DNA of 64,000 nucleotides from CAZFJG01 sp964410915. Its GTDB lineage: Bacteria > Synergistota > Synergistia > Synergistales > JAFGMB01. The position numbers were made by a program, and so were the translations under genes. The DNA lies in the NCBI GenBank assembly GCA_964410915.1, contig CAYPIU010000005.1, positions 1 through 64,000 of the forward strand, written 5' to 3'. Below the pieces are notes generated by a model, which did no database searches, was not told the origin of the DNA, and worked only from the letters and a program-made list of their open reading frames with translations. Below are positions 42,651-50,912 of this stretch, one piece after another (position 1 is the stretch's first letter; the number at the start of each line of letters is the position of its first letter).

Positions 42651-43640
42651 TCAGTCCAGAATATAATCCTCTCGGTTAACTTTGCCCGCGATCCTGTCTC
42701 CTTTGAGAAATACTGCTACATTTTTACCCGCCATTTCAACAGCTTTTTCAACTGCACCCTCAACATTATTGGAATTGTGTGGAGAACCTATAAAGTTATC
42801 AAGGTCAAAAAATGGATAGTTTATATTGAAATCAGAATTACTCCAGGATGGTTCCTCCCACCACACATCGAGCCCCGCCATAAATTCAGGATTTTCAGCA
42901 AGATGCTCATAAAGCGCCTGTTCATCGATCAGTGGAGCCCTTGCCACATTAATAATAACTGCATCTTTCTTCATCATCTGTAACTCTTTCCTGCCGATCA
43001 GGCCTCTGGTATATTTAGTAAGAGGAAGTGAAAGAAGCACAACATCCGAACTGGATAGAAGATCTTCCAGATCTGACATCCTACCTATTTTATCAATGTT
43101 CTCATTGCTTTCCCCAGTGGTATTAAGGGCATAAACATTCATTCCAATACTTTTCATGAGTCTTGCTGTATGTTTTCCTATTCCACCGAAACCTATGACA
43201 CCAAAAGTTTTCCCGGCGAGATTCCTCAAAATAAAAGCATCCCTGTTAAAATCTCCCCTGGCAAGTCGTTGATGCTGAGGTATAAGTCTTTTATACAAAG
43301 CCATAGCCATGGCAACTGAATGTTCAGCTATCTGGTAGGCCCATCCTCCTGCATTCGAGGCGATCTCTATATGGGAGGGTATTTCTGTAAACGGAAGATA
43401 ATCGACCCCTGCTGAAATAGTCTGAAGAAGACGTAAGTTTTTTAGTAGTTCATATTCCTCTTGTTGAATTTCTCTGTTAAAAAAGAAAGAAACAAGGACA
43501 TCTGCATTTTCAAGGACTTTTTCTCTTGAGTTGACATCATCCAGAAAGATAATTTCAGCTGATGAACCTGCTGATCCTTCGAATATCTTTTTAGCCTCAT
43601 CTTTCATTCTGGCACTTACAACAACCTTAGCTCCAGTCAT
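42651..43640 (-). CDS. D-isomer-specific 2-hydroxyacid dehydrogenase
   Basis: NAD-dependent 2-hydroxyacid dehydrogenase, 329 aa. Cofactor motif GVIGFGGIGKHTARLM; catalytic Arg in INVARAPLIDEQAL, Glu in VWWEEPSW, His in IGSPHNSNNVEGA. Substrate could be a 2-oxoacid made by the nearby transaminases, or glycerate/phosphoglycerate-like. Monocistronic; it converges with the channel gene (47 bp). Confidence 0.92.
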   Translation of the reverse strand: MTGAKVVVSARMKDEAKKIFEGSAGSSAEIIFLDDVNSREKVLENADVLVSFFFNREIQQEEYELLKNLRLLQTISAGVDYLPFTEIPSHIEIASNAGGWAYQIAEHSVAMAMALYKRLIPQHQRLARGDFNRDAFILRNLAGKTFGVIGFGGIGKHTARLMKSIGMNVYALNTTGESNENIDKIGRMSDLEDLLSSSDVVLLSLPLTKYTRGLIGRKELQMMKKDAVIINVARAPLIDEQALYEHLAENPEFMAGLDVWWEEPSWSNSDFNINYPFFDLDNFIGSPHNSNNVEGAVEKAVEMAGKNVAVFLKGDRIAGKVNREDYILD

Positions 43641-43827
43641 TGGACCTTCACTCTCCTTTCATGAGTAACCTGTGCTGGACTACGAATAATACATCCAATA
43701 ATAACGTAATTCAAGTATTCAGGATCTCGCTCATTCTGTCCATTGCTAAATGGTCAAGATTAGAAGACAGAGATCAAAAGATAATCATACAATGTTATGA
43801 CATTTCATCCCGGTAGAGTTTTACTGC

Positions 43828-43856
43828 TTGCTATAGATAAAAGTTATTATTATAAT
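43828..43856 (+). promoter_or_regulatory. Promoter of the ferritin-like gene
   Basis: TTGCTA, 17-base spacer, perfect TATAAT (43851-43856), 43 bp upstream of the start codon. The rest of the gap 43641-43827 shows nothing recognisable. Confidence 0.65.
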
Positions 43857-43899
43857 AAATATCAAACGAGTTTAATTCAATTATAAGGAGTGGTCCTCT

Positions 43900-44370
43900 A
43901 TGGCAGAATGCTTTGAAATGAAAAAAGCACTGATCTATGGTATTAAGGCAGAGATAGAAGCTAAGGAATTTTACAGTAAGTGGTCTGAGAATGTTTCCGA
44001 GGAACATTACAAGAAGGAGCTTAGTGAACTATCTGACTGGGAAGGAGAACACGAAGAAAGCCTCAAAAACTACTACAAGGTAATGTACGACGAAGAACCC
44101 CAGATAGATCCGAATATGATAGTAGCGCCTGAACTGAAAGTACAGACCAGGGATTTCCAGGATACAACTTCACTTCTGAGAATAGCTTCAGCAGCTTATC
44201 TTTCAGAATTGAGAGCAAATGAATTTTACACAAGGCTTGCAAAAGAATCAGAGGGAGAAACGAAGGTCATGTTTGAAAAACTGGCAGAAATGGAAAAAGG
44301 TCATATGGAAACCACCAAGGCAAGATACATGAAGATTCGTGAAGATGTCGTAGGTTTTCACGCATTCTGA
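43900..44370 (+). CDS. Ferritin-like/rubrerythrin-type diiron protein
   Basis: 156 aa four-helix bundle with the diiron ligand pattern: Glu in KAEIEAKEFYSK, ExxH in DWEGEHEESL, Glu in LSELRANEFYTRL, ExxH in EMEKGHMETT. No C-terminal rubredoxin domain, so it is a short (erythrin-like) form. Probably peroxide or iron handling in an anaerobe. Single gene with strong promoter and terminator. Confidence 0.88.
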   Translation: MAECFEMKKALIYGIKAEIEAKEFYSKWSENVSEEHYKKELSELSDWEGEHEESLKNYYKVMYDEEPQIDPNMIVAPELKVQTRDFQDTTSLLRIASAAYLSELRANEFYTRLAKESEGETKVMFEKLAEMEKGHMETTKARYMKIREDVVGFHAF

Positions 44371-44404
44371 TAATACCGGTATAGATCTGAAAAAAACAAA
44401 AAAG

Positions 44405-44432
44405 GGGCGGGGAAACCCGCCCTATATTTTTT
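44405..44432 (+). terminator. Rho-independent terminator of the ferritin-like gene
   Basis: GGGCGGG/CCCGCCC with a GAAA loop, then ATATTTTTT. It overlaps the last codons of the convergent acyl-CoA ligase gene. Confidence 0.85.
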
Positions 44433-45903
44433 CCCGAAGTTTTCTCCTGAGAATTTTCCCTGTAGCAGAAAGGGGGAAACTGTCAAGAAATTCTACCTTC
44501 CTTGGTACTTTAAAATGAGCAAGCTCATTCTTGCAATATGAGATAATATCCCTTTCTTTTATCGAAGAACCTTCTTCTCTCATTATAAAAGCCTTTACCA
44601 CTTCTCCATTTACAGGGTGCGGCATTCCTATGGCAACTGCTGCAGATACACCGTCTATACCATTGAGCACAGCTTCAACTTCCTGGGGATACACGTTAAA
44701 TCCACCGACTATAATGATATCCGTAGCCCTATCAAGAATCGTCACATACCCTTCATCATCAAAGTTTACAACATCTCCTGTATTGAACCACCCATCCTGA
44801 AATCTCTCATCGGTAAGCTCCGGAGCTCGAAAATATTCTCCACCCACTGATGGCCCCTTAACCCACATAACTCCATCCTGTCCATCAGGCAGCAATTTGC
44901 CGGACAGATCACGGATCTCTTTGCTGTAACCGGATATTAGTGGACCCACAGTACCCAGTTTCCTGCTGGCATAGGACCTGTTAACGCAGACAACGGGAGA
45001 ACATTCTGTAAGTCCATATCCTTCGAGGACTCCCACTCCCATATTTTCTCTGACCTTATCATCAAGCTGAACATTCAGGCGGTCTCCTCCGGTGACTATA
45101 AGCTTTAATGGTTTTTCAAGACATACACCGGTATTTTTTATCGTACCAAGCATAAAAGAAAGCATCGCAGGAACGACAATGAGACTGGTAACACCAGCTT
45201 TATTGATCACCTCGATAGTTTTGCTTGGCGGCATAAAGGAAGGAAGAAGGACCTGGTGCATTCCACAAATTAAAGGTAGTATCCCCGAAACTGTATAACC
45301 GAAGGAATGAAAATTGGGAAGTACGTTCAACAGGATATCTCCCTCTTCCATTTCTTCAACAGAATTAAAAACCGTTACAGCATTATCAGCTAAATTGGAA
45401 TGATATAGAGGAACTGCTTTGGGGAGTCCGGTAGTACCCGAGGTTGCAAATATTATGGCAAGAGAAGGATCCGATTTATGTTCCCCCTGACCACCTTCAT
45501 ATGTGGGAAAGGGCTTATCCCAGGATGAAAAAACCACCATAAAACCACTTGAAGCAAGGCTTTCACCTAATTCGGTCATATCTTCACTTATTATTACACC
45601 ATGTGGATCTATCAGCTCAAGGGTCTTTGCAAGTGAAGCTGAACCAGCCCTGGCATTCAGAGTTGAAACTGTTCCGCCTTTTCCCCATACAGCCAGTGAA
45701 ATCGCAAGGACCATGGGAGAATTGGGCAGCAGAACAGCAAGCCTGTCTCCAGAGGAAAACCCCGATGCCGAAAGTCTTTCGCTGCAGGCTTGTACAAGAT
45801 CAATAAAATCCTGATTTACCCACCATTTATCTCTCCACCAGAATATCTTTTCCTCAGGATCCTTTTCCAAACGTTTAAAAATTGTCTTTTCAAGTCTTTC
45901 CAA
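44422..45903 (-). CDS. AMP-dependent acyl-CoA synthetase/ligase
   Basis: ANL-superfamily ligase, 493 aa: activates a carboxylate with ATP and loads it on CoA (or a carrier). P-loop IFATSGTTGLPKAVPL; VLEGYGLTECSPVVCVN; WFNTGDVVNFDDEGYVTILD; hinge DRATDIIIVGGFNVYP; C-terminal Lys in PLSATGKILRRKLRE. The start is TTG 45903, seven bases after GAGGAGGGG; the more distal TTG overlaps that site. Downstream in an operon with an M20 peptidase and an unknown gene; substrate unknown. Confidence 0.93.
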   Translation of the reverse strand: MERLEKTIFKRLEKDPEEKIFWWRDKWWVNQDFIDLVQACSERLSASGFSSGDRLAVLLPNSPMVLAISLAVWGKGGTVSTLNARAGSASLAKTLELIDPHGVIISEDMTELGESLASSGFMVVFSSWDKPFPTYEGGQGEHKSDPSLAIIFATSGTTGLPKAVPLYHSNLADNAVTVFNSVEEMEEGDILLNVLPNFHSFGYTVSGILPLICGMHQVLLPSFMPPSKTIEVINKAGVTSLIVVPAMLSFMLGTIKNTGVCLEKPLKLIVTGGDRLNVQLDDKVRENMGVGVLEGYGLTECSPVVCVNRSYASRKLGTVGPLISGYSKEIRDLSGKLLPDGQDGVMWVKGPSVGGEYFRAPELTDERFQDGWFNTGDVVNFDDEGYVTILDRATDIIIVGGFNVYPQEVEAVLNGIDGVSAAVAIGMPHPVNGEVVKAFIMREEGSSIKERDIISYCKNELAHFKVPRKVEFLDSFPLSATGKILRRKLREKI

Positions 45904-45941
45904 AACTTTTCCCCTCCTCAAATGATTGTTTTACCATCCCT

Positions 45942-46373
45942 TTATTGAATTTCCGATTCTCTGACAAGATACCCTGAAATATCAAAAGGAAGTAATGCAA
46001 AATCAGTGTCCATTGAAAGGGATCCCGGATCTTTAACGATATCCTGAAGTCCCCTGCATCTGAAAGGAACAATATTCTGCATATCTCCATCCATACATGT
46101 TAGAGGGGCAGAATATCCTTTCTGACAAATGGATATACCCGGAACATTTTCTATATATTTCCTGAACATATTTAACTCGGAGAGCGTAAAAAACTCATCT
46201 ACATATCCCTTGGCGATCGAAGCCTGATATGAGTTCATATCATCTAAACCGCTTATAAGATCATTATAGGGAGCAAGTCTTATCCTTTCCGCTCTTAAGG
46301 GGATCCATAAGATTTTACTCTGTCCATTTCCAATCTCTGTAACATTACTCCACGCACGATAAAGTTCTACCAT
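45942..46373 (-). CDS. Hypothetical protein
   Basis: Not recognised. 143 aa, no signal peptide or membrane segment, with Cys residues in ISICQKGYSAPLTCMDG and PFRCRGLQD. ATG preceded by AGGAGG, and it lies between the M20 amidohydrolase (33 bp) and the acyl-CoA ligase (38 bp) on the same strand, so it is very probably expressed with them. It may be a lineage-specific protein serving the same pathway. Confidence 0.7.
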   Translation of the reverse strand: MVELYRAWSNVTEIGNGQSKILWIPLRAERIRLAPYNDLISGLDDMNSYQASIAKGYVDEFFTLSELNMFRKYIENVPGISICQKGYSAPLTCMDGDMQNIVPFRCRGLQDIVKDPGSLSMDTDFALLPFDISGYLVRESEIQ

Positions 46374-46405
46374 ACCTACAAATTCCTCCTGTTAAGGAAA
46401 GTTTC

Positions 46406-47599
46406 CTATCCACCCGGGGATTTGTCCCTTAAGTAGTTAAAACATAATTGAGCAAGCATCCCTGAAGCATCTGGTATAACTTTTTCTTCTATATCAAAGC
46501 GGGAATGATGAAGGGGGAAATTCTTTTTATCATTAAATCCCGTACCAAGCATAAAGTAACATCCGGGTCTTTTCTGAAGGAAATACGAAAAGTCATCAAC
46601 TCCCATTGAGGGGGAATCAAGCTGAACAACACTTGAGACTCCAAGATATTCCGCTGCTGAAGAACTGACTAGAAGAGTCATTTCAGGATCATTAAAAAGT
46701 GCCGGATAACCTTCTGTAAACTCGACTTCGCCTGTCCCTCCCATGGACTCTGCCGTAAGAGAAACAATTTTCTCAAGCTCGGCCCTCAGGAAAGGACGGT
46801 TCAATGGTTCGAGAGTCCTTATTATGCCGGAAAATGAGACCTCGTCAGCAATGATATTCCTTGCCGAACCTCCCGATATAGTTCCTATAGTTATTACCGC
46901 TGATTCAAGAGGAGATACTCTCCTGCTCACAAGCTGCTGGATTATACTTATTATCCTGTTTGAGATAACTATGGCATCAGTACCCTTTTCAGGTTCAGCT
47001 CCGTGAGACGAAAAACCCTTCACATTTACATCGAACATATCCGCAGCTGCTCTCATCCTGCCAGCTTTGCAACCAACCATACCTGCATGAATATCAGGAG
47101 TAACGTGAAGCGAGAAAACAGAATCAACATATGGATCTTCAAGTACTCCTTCATTTATCATTATTTCCGCTCCGCCAGTCGTTTCCTCAGCAGGCTGAAA
47201 AATGAACTTTACATTTCCCCTCAATTGCTCTCTCATGGAAGAGAGAATGCCAGCAAGTCCAAGTATAATGGCCATATGTGCATCATGACCGCAGGCATGC
47301 ATTTTCCCAATATTTCTGGATATATATGGAACATTGCTCTTTTCTGTAACTGGAAGAGCATCCATATCTGCCCTTAGTGCAACGGTAGGACCTTCAGAAT
47401 TACCCTTCAAAAGCGCAGTGACTCCATTACATGGAGTGATTTCACCCTTTATGCCTGACTTTTCAAGAATAGTACATATCTGGAGGGCTGTCTCCTTAAC
47501 ATCAAAATCCGTTTCAGGATACATGTGAAACCATCTTCTGATATCTATCAGGTCATTAGTCTTCTGCCGGGCCAATTCTCTTATTCTTTCAGTATACAA
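46406..47599 (-). CDS. M20-family metallopeptidase/amidohydrolase
   Basis: 397 aa of the hippurate hydrolase/N-acyl-amino-acid amidohydrolase group (M20D). Metal ligands in HACGHDAHMAI, PAEETTGGAEIMI (catalytic Glu) and SLHVTPDIHAG; dimerisation lid starts near GRMRAAADMFDVNVKG. It removes an acyl group from an N-acylated amino acid, giving a carboxylate that the downstream ligase could activate. N-acetyl-diaminopimelate deacetylase is an alternative, as the acetylase DapH pathway is encoded at 52432-53130. Confidence 0.92.
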   Translation of the reverse strand: MYTERIRELARQKTNDLIDIRRWFHMYPETDFDVKETALQICTILEKSGIKGEITPCNGVTALLKGNSEGPTVALRADMDALPVTEKSNVPYISRNIGKMHACGHDAHMAIILGLAGILSSMREQLRGNVKFIFQPAEETTGGAEIMINEGVLEDPYVDSVFSLHVTPDIHAGMVGCKAGRMRAAADMFDVNVKGFSSHGAEPEKGTDAIVISNRIISIIQQLVSRRVSPLESAVITIGTISGGSARNIIADEVSFSGIIRTLEPLNRPFLRAELEKIVSLTAESMGGTGEVEFTEGYPALFNDPEMTLLVSSSAAEYLGVSSVVQLDSPSMGVDDFSYFLQKRPGCYFMLGTGFNDKKNFPLHHSRFDIEEKVIPDASGMLAQLCFNYLRDKSPGG

Positions 47600-47674
47600 A
47601 ACGCCTTCCTCCCGGGATATACACTATAAAAACTTCATGGGGGTTGAACCACATGGTTTAAACATGTATAGTAA

Positions 47675-47687
47675 ACCCCTATAGGGT
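47675..47687. promoter_or_regulatory. CsoR/CstR-like palindrome in the divergent promoter region
   Basis: ACCCCTATAGGGT with a perfect CCCTATAGGG core (47677-47686). It resembles operators of CsoR-family copper or persulfide sensors. It sits between the M20 gene and the selenoprotein gene. No CsoR gene is visible in the window. Confidence 0.35.
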
Positions 47688-47740
47688 ATAGTTTTTTCAA
47701 AACAAGATCTTGTTAACAGGCTTCTATTATTACATACAGT

Positions 47741-47749
47741 TGGTATAAT
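47741..47749 (+). promoter_or_regulatory. Extended -10 promoter of the selenoprotein operon
   Basis: TGGTATAAT, an extended -10 element with perfect TATAAT, 68 bp upstream of the start codon. No good -35 box, as is common with extended -10 promoters. Confidence 0.6.
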
Positions 47750-47816
47750 GTTAAAGTGAGTTGTCTTGCTTTGGTAGAAAGATAACATCTTAATCTATAG
47801 AACTGGAGGTTGTGGA

Positions 47817-48227
47817 ATGGATAAAAAGACAAGGATCATAATTCTTGCTATAGTAGCTCTGGCTGTAATTGCCACTTTCATGCTCAAAGAAAAAGACACC
47901 GGCGAAAATATTATCAGTGAACAAAAGGAATTACCTGTACTTCTTGATCTCAGCATGAAGACCTGACCTGCATGTAAAGAAATGAAAGGAATTCTGGCAG
48001 AATTCCAGAAAGATCATGAAGACAAAATCGAGATAAGGCTCATTGATGTATGGAAAAACCCTGATGCTGGAGAAAAGTATAAGATCAGAGTCGTTCCCAC
48101 ACTTATCTTCCTTGACCCCTCCGGTAAAGAACTGTACAGACAGGAAGGGATCATGACTTCCGAAGATTTATTAAAAAAATGGGAAGAACTTGGTTATAAC
48201 ATAACATCTACGGAAGACGGGATCTGA
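47817..48227 (+). CDS. Membrane-anchored thioredoxin-like selenoprotein (UPAC active site, in-frame UGA)
   Basis: 136-residue thioredoxin-fold protein read through an in-frame TGA at 47964-47966. ATG 47817 has GGAGG seven bases upstream and the frame continues to 48227. The N-terminus has one membrane segment (residues 5-22, IIILAIVALAVIATF), so the domain is outside the cytoplasm. The active site is Sec50-Pro51-Ala52-Cys53, where thioredoxins have CxxC; VVPTLIFLDPSGKEL supplies the cis-Pro loop. A hairpin 22 bases after the UGA can serve as bacterial SECIS. Two bases later a CcdA-like gene begins, the usual electron donor for extracytoplasmic thioredoxins. The UGA falls exactly at the redox position, which argues against a random nonsense mutation. 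Ordinary callers would report only a truncated frame from 47982. Confidence 0.88.
47988..48006 (+). promoter_or_regulatory. Candidate bacterial SECIS hairpin
   Basis: GGAATTC, TGGCA loop, GAATTCC: seven perfect pairs, beginning 22 bases after the UGA codon at 47964-47966, within the distance used by SelB. A weaker lower stem (CATG at 47971-47974 with CATG at 48015-48018) is possible. Confidence 0.7.
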
Positions 48228-48229
48228 TC

Positions 48230-48931
48230 ATGGGTGAAATACTGAATACTGTTTATTCAGCTCTACAGGGTGGTGGGACATTAGTTCTTGGAGCATCTTT
48301 TCTCTGGGGTATAATAGGTATGCTCTTCAGTCCATGCAGCCTCATAGCAATTCCCCTGGTAATTGGCTATATAGAATCCCAGGAAGAAAAGACAACCTCC
48401 AGCGCAGCCCTGATATCTTTAGCTTTCTCCCTGGGAATATTTATAAATATCGCGATCGTGGGCACTGTTATCGCTTCCGCAGGAACCTTAATGGCAGATC
48501 TTTCAAGAATTACAAATTATATTGTGGCTGTCATTTTTATTCTTTTCGGGCTTCACCTTATGGAAGTGATCAGGATACCCTGGATAAACCTCAAAGGAAT
48601 GAGTATAAAAAGATCAAGGGGACTCTTCGGTGCATGGCTTCTCGGCACCTTCTCCGGAATGGCTATAGGTCCCTGTTCCTTTGCATATCTTGCCCCAATG
48701 CTTGTTCTGGCAATGAAAGCAGCAACAGGTAATTTTTTATTTGCCTTTCTTATGGTATTAATGTATGCACTGGGCAATTGTCTGATAATTATTATTGCGG
48801 GAACATCAGCAGGTTTCGTAACGAGGTATATGAACTTTGGTGAAAATTCCAATTTTACCCTGATAATGAACCGTATTTTTGGCGTTATTCTTATACTGGT
48901 TTCTCTATATTTTATTTACAGTGCTCCTTAA
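48230..48931 (+). CDS. ccdA: CcdA/DsbD-type transmembrane thiol-disulfide transporter
   Basis: 233 aa with about six membrane segments. It has the two conserved Cys motifs of CcdA: LFSPCSLIAIPLVIGYI in the first helix and AIGPCSFAYLAPML in the fourth. It moves reducing equivalents from cytoplasmic thioredoxin to partners outside the membrane. The start codon is two bases after the selenoprotein stop, so the two proteins very probably form a redox pair. Confidence 0.9.
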   Translation: MGEILNTVYSALQGGGTLVLGASFLWGIIGMLFSPCSLIAIPLVIGYIESQEEKTTSSAALISLAFSLGIFINIAIVGTVIASAGTLMADLSRITNYIVAVIFILFGLHLMEVIRIPWINLKGMSIKRSRGLFGAWLLGTFSGMAIGPCSFAYLAPMLVLAMKAATGNFLFAFLMVLMYALGNCLIIIIAGTSAGFVTRYMNFGENSNFTLIMNRIFGVILILVSLYFIYSAP

Positions 48932-48976
48932 TAAAAGATATTCCAAAATTCTTGAAAGGATCAGGGAAAGACAATA

Positions 48977-49510
48977 ATGTTCATGGATATTGTTAGAAAT
49001 AGATACAGCGTGAGAAAATATTCATCAAAACAGGTGGACAGAAAAGATATTGATAAATGTGTCGAAGCTGCAAGGCTTGCCCCTTCCGCCTGCAATTCCC
49101 AACCATGGTCATTTCTTATATGCGATGACATGGACAGGAATAAATGGATATGTTCGAGGATATTTTCAGGGCCATATGCCATGAACTCTTTCGCGGGAGA
49201 GGCACCAGTAATGATATTTGTCAAAACCGAAAGATCCATTTACACGGCGAGAATGGGCGGTTTTTTCAGGGGAGTGCAATTCAGCCTTGTTGATATAGGA
49301 ATAGCGTGTGAACATTTTGCCCTTCAGGCAACTGAACTTGGTATGGGTACATGCTGGATAGGGTGGTTCAATGAAAAAGCTCTGAAAAGAGAGATCTCAT
49401 TGCCTCCAAAGGAAAAGATCGACATTATATTATCCATGGGCTATCCTTTGGAAAATGATATTCCTTTAAAAAACCGTAAAAATATTGCTTCTATACACCA
49501 ATACATATAG
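48977..49510 (+). CDS. Nitroreductase-family FMN oxidoreductase
   Basis: 177 aa. FMN contacts in NRYSVRKYSSKQV, APSACNSQPWSFLI and TELGMGTCWIGWF, all typical of short nitroreductases. Substrate unknown. It lies 45 bp after ccdA on the same strand and may share its transcript; a second ATG at 48983 is possible. Confidence 0.9.
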   Translation: MFMDIVRNRYSVRKYSSKQVDRKDIDKCVEAARLAPSACNSQPWSFLICDDMDRNKWICSRIFSGPYAMNSFAGEAPVMIFVKTERSIYTARMGGFFRGVQFSLVDIGIACEHFALQATELGMGTCWIGWFNEKALKREISLPPKEKIDIILSMGYPLENDIPLKNRKNIASIHQYI

Positions 49511-49544
49511 GGAAATTAAAATCCACAGAAAAAGCAAAACAATC

Positions 49545-49572
49545 TTGACAAAAAATATTCCTACTTTATAAT
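49545..49572 (+). promoter_or_regulatory. Promoter of the T-box/asd operon
   Basis: TTGACA (49545-49550), 16-base spacer, TATAAT (49567-49572). Both boxes perfect. Confidence 0.8.
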
Positions 49573-49579
49573 TATCTGA

Positions 49580-49864
49580 AATCAACCAATGGTAATATTC
49601 AGTTTTAAATTGGCAAAAGCGATGAACCTGGGCGCTGACCAGCATAATATCCGACAGAGAAGGGCATTCACCGGCTGAAAGGTGCCCGCGGAATAGGTGG
49701 TTTGCTCAAAACCAGGTGAGCAGGATCTGAAAGGGAAACCGGAGTAAGATCCCGGATTGGAACTCCGTAAAAAGTTTCGAGCGGGACATTTTTTAAAATG
49801 TCCAAGCAGGGTGGTATCGCGAGTATAACAGGCTCGTCCCTTCATGGGACGGGCCTGTTTTTTT
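49580..49864 (+). promoter_or_regulatory. T-box leader controlling the diaminopimelate/lysine operon
   Basis: About 285-base untranslated leader. The T-box core GCAGGGTGGTATCGCG (49806-49821) lies just before a terminator. Stem I shows the distal CAGAGA and GGCTGAAAGGTG motifs near 49660-49690, and GCAAA/TTTGC may close its base. Uncharged tRNA bound to this leader favours the antiterminator. The TGGT bulge would pair with a tRNA whose discriminator base is A. I could not fix the specifier codon; lysine is expected from the genes, but my hand fold does not place AAA or AAG convincingly. Confidence 0.88.
49828..49864 (+). terminator. T-box regulated terminator
   Basis: ACAGGCTCGTCCC pairs with GGGACGGGCCTGT (one G-T pair, 13 pairs), loop TTCAT, followed by a seven-T run. 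It ends 18 bases before the asd start codon. Confidence 0.9.
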
Positions 49865-49882
49865 ATAAGGAGATGAGACTTT

Positions 49883-50857
49883 ATGAAAATTGCAGTGGCA
49901 GGAGCAACAGGTGAAGTCGGCAGGATGATGACAAGGGTACTTCAGGAACATTGCGTCGAACCGGAAGATATAACTTTTTTTGCGTCAGAACGTTCACAGG
50001 GGAAAGAAGTCACATTTTACAATTATCCCTACAAGGTAGAGACCCTGACAAAAGAAGCTATGGCGAGAGGGTTTGATTATATACTGTTCTCTGCGGGTTC
50101 AGGTGTTTCAAAGGAATTCGCACCAGTAGCTGCCAGATCCGGTTCTGTGGTGATCGATAATTCATCCGGTTTTCGGATGGATCCCAATATACCGCTTGTG
50201 GTACCGGAGATCAATGGATCGCTTCTCAAAGATTACAGAGGGATAATAGCAAACCCCAACTGCTCCACTATTCAGATGGTTCTTTCACTATATAAGGTAC
50301 ACCATGCTTTTGGAATAAAAAAGATAGTGGTAAGTACTTATCAGGCAGTTTCAGGTGCAGGGCACAAGGGAGTTGCCGGTCTTGAAAGGGAAGAGGAAGG
50401 CAAAATTGAACCATCTGCTTTTTCAAGACAGATACACAGAAACCTGATACCCCAGATCGGGAATTTTCTTGATGACGGTTTCAGTGAAGAAGAGATGAAG
50501 ATGGTGAACGAGACAAGAAAAATACTTGACGATAAAGAGATATCAATATGGCCTACAACAGTAAGAGTCCCTGTTGAATACTCACACTCCGAGGCCATAT
50601 ACGCGGAAACCACCCATCCGTTTACCAGTGCAGAACTTACAGAGGCAGTCAGGTCAAGTGAAAATGTAACTCTGACAGATGACTTTACAACCCCTCTTGA
50701 TGCAGCAGGAACGGACGAAACATTTGTTTCCAGACTGAGATCTTTCGACTCTACTTCATTTCTCATGTGGAACGTAGCTGACAATATAAGAGTTGGAGCG
50801 GCAACGAATGCCGTCCGTATTCTTAAAAAACACATGTCCATCAATCAGGTAAAATAA
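49883..50857 (+). CDS. asd: Aspartate-semialdehyde dehydrogenase
   Basis: Second step of the aspartate pathway: aspartyl phosphate to aspartate semialdehyde with NADPH. 324 aa. Cofactor motif AVAGATGEVGRMMTRVL, nucleophilic Cys in IIANPNCSTIQMV, substrate loop SGAGHKGVAGL, and catalytic His in PVEYSHSEAIY. First gene after the T-box, with AAGGAG upstream of ATG. Confidence 0.96.
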   Translation: MKIAVAGATGEVGRMMTRVLQEHCVEPEDITFFASERSQGKEVTFYNYPYKVETLTKEAMARGFDYILFSAGSGVSKEFAPVAARSGSVVIDNSSGFRMDPNIPLVVPEINGSLLKDYRGIIANPNCSTIQMVLSLYKVHHAFGIKKIVVSTYQAVSGAGHKGVAGLEREEEGKIEPSAFSRQIHRNLIPQIGNFLDDGFSEEEMKMVNETRKILDDKEISIWPTTVRVPVEYSHSEAIYAETTHPFTSAELTEAVRSSENVTLTDDFTTPLDAAGTDETFVSRLRSFDSTSFLMWNVADNIRVGAATNAVRILKKHMSINQVK

Positions 50858-50912
50858 GGTCTAGAGCTGAAAGAAACCAGATTTTAAGTAACTAAAAAGG
50901 GAGGAATAGCTA

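Noticed and set aside
47982..48227. An 81-residue open frame taken as a complete thioredoxin-like gene
   Set aside because: It lacks a ribosome site and the redox Cys pair. The frame continues upstream through an in-frame TGA to a well-placed ATG at 47817, so it is the 3' part of a selenoprotein gene.
49580..49864. Lysine (L-box) riboswitch in front of asd
   Set aside because: The T-box core, stem I motifs and terminator are present, and the conserved lysine-aptamer segments are not.
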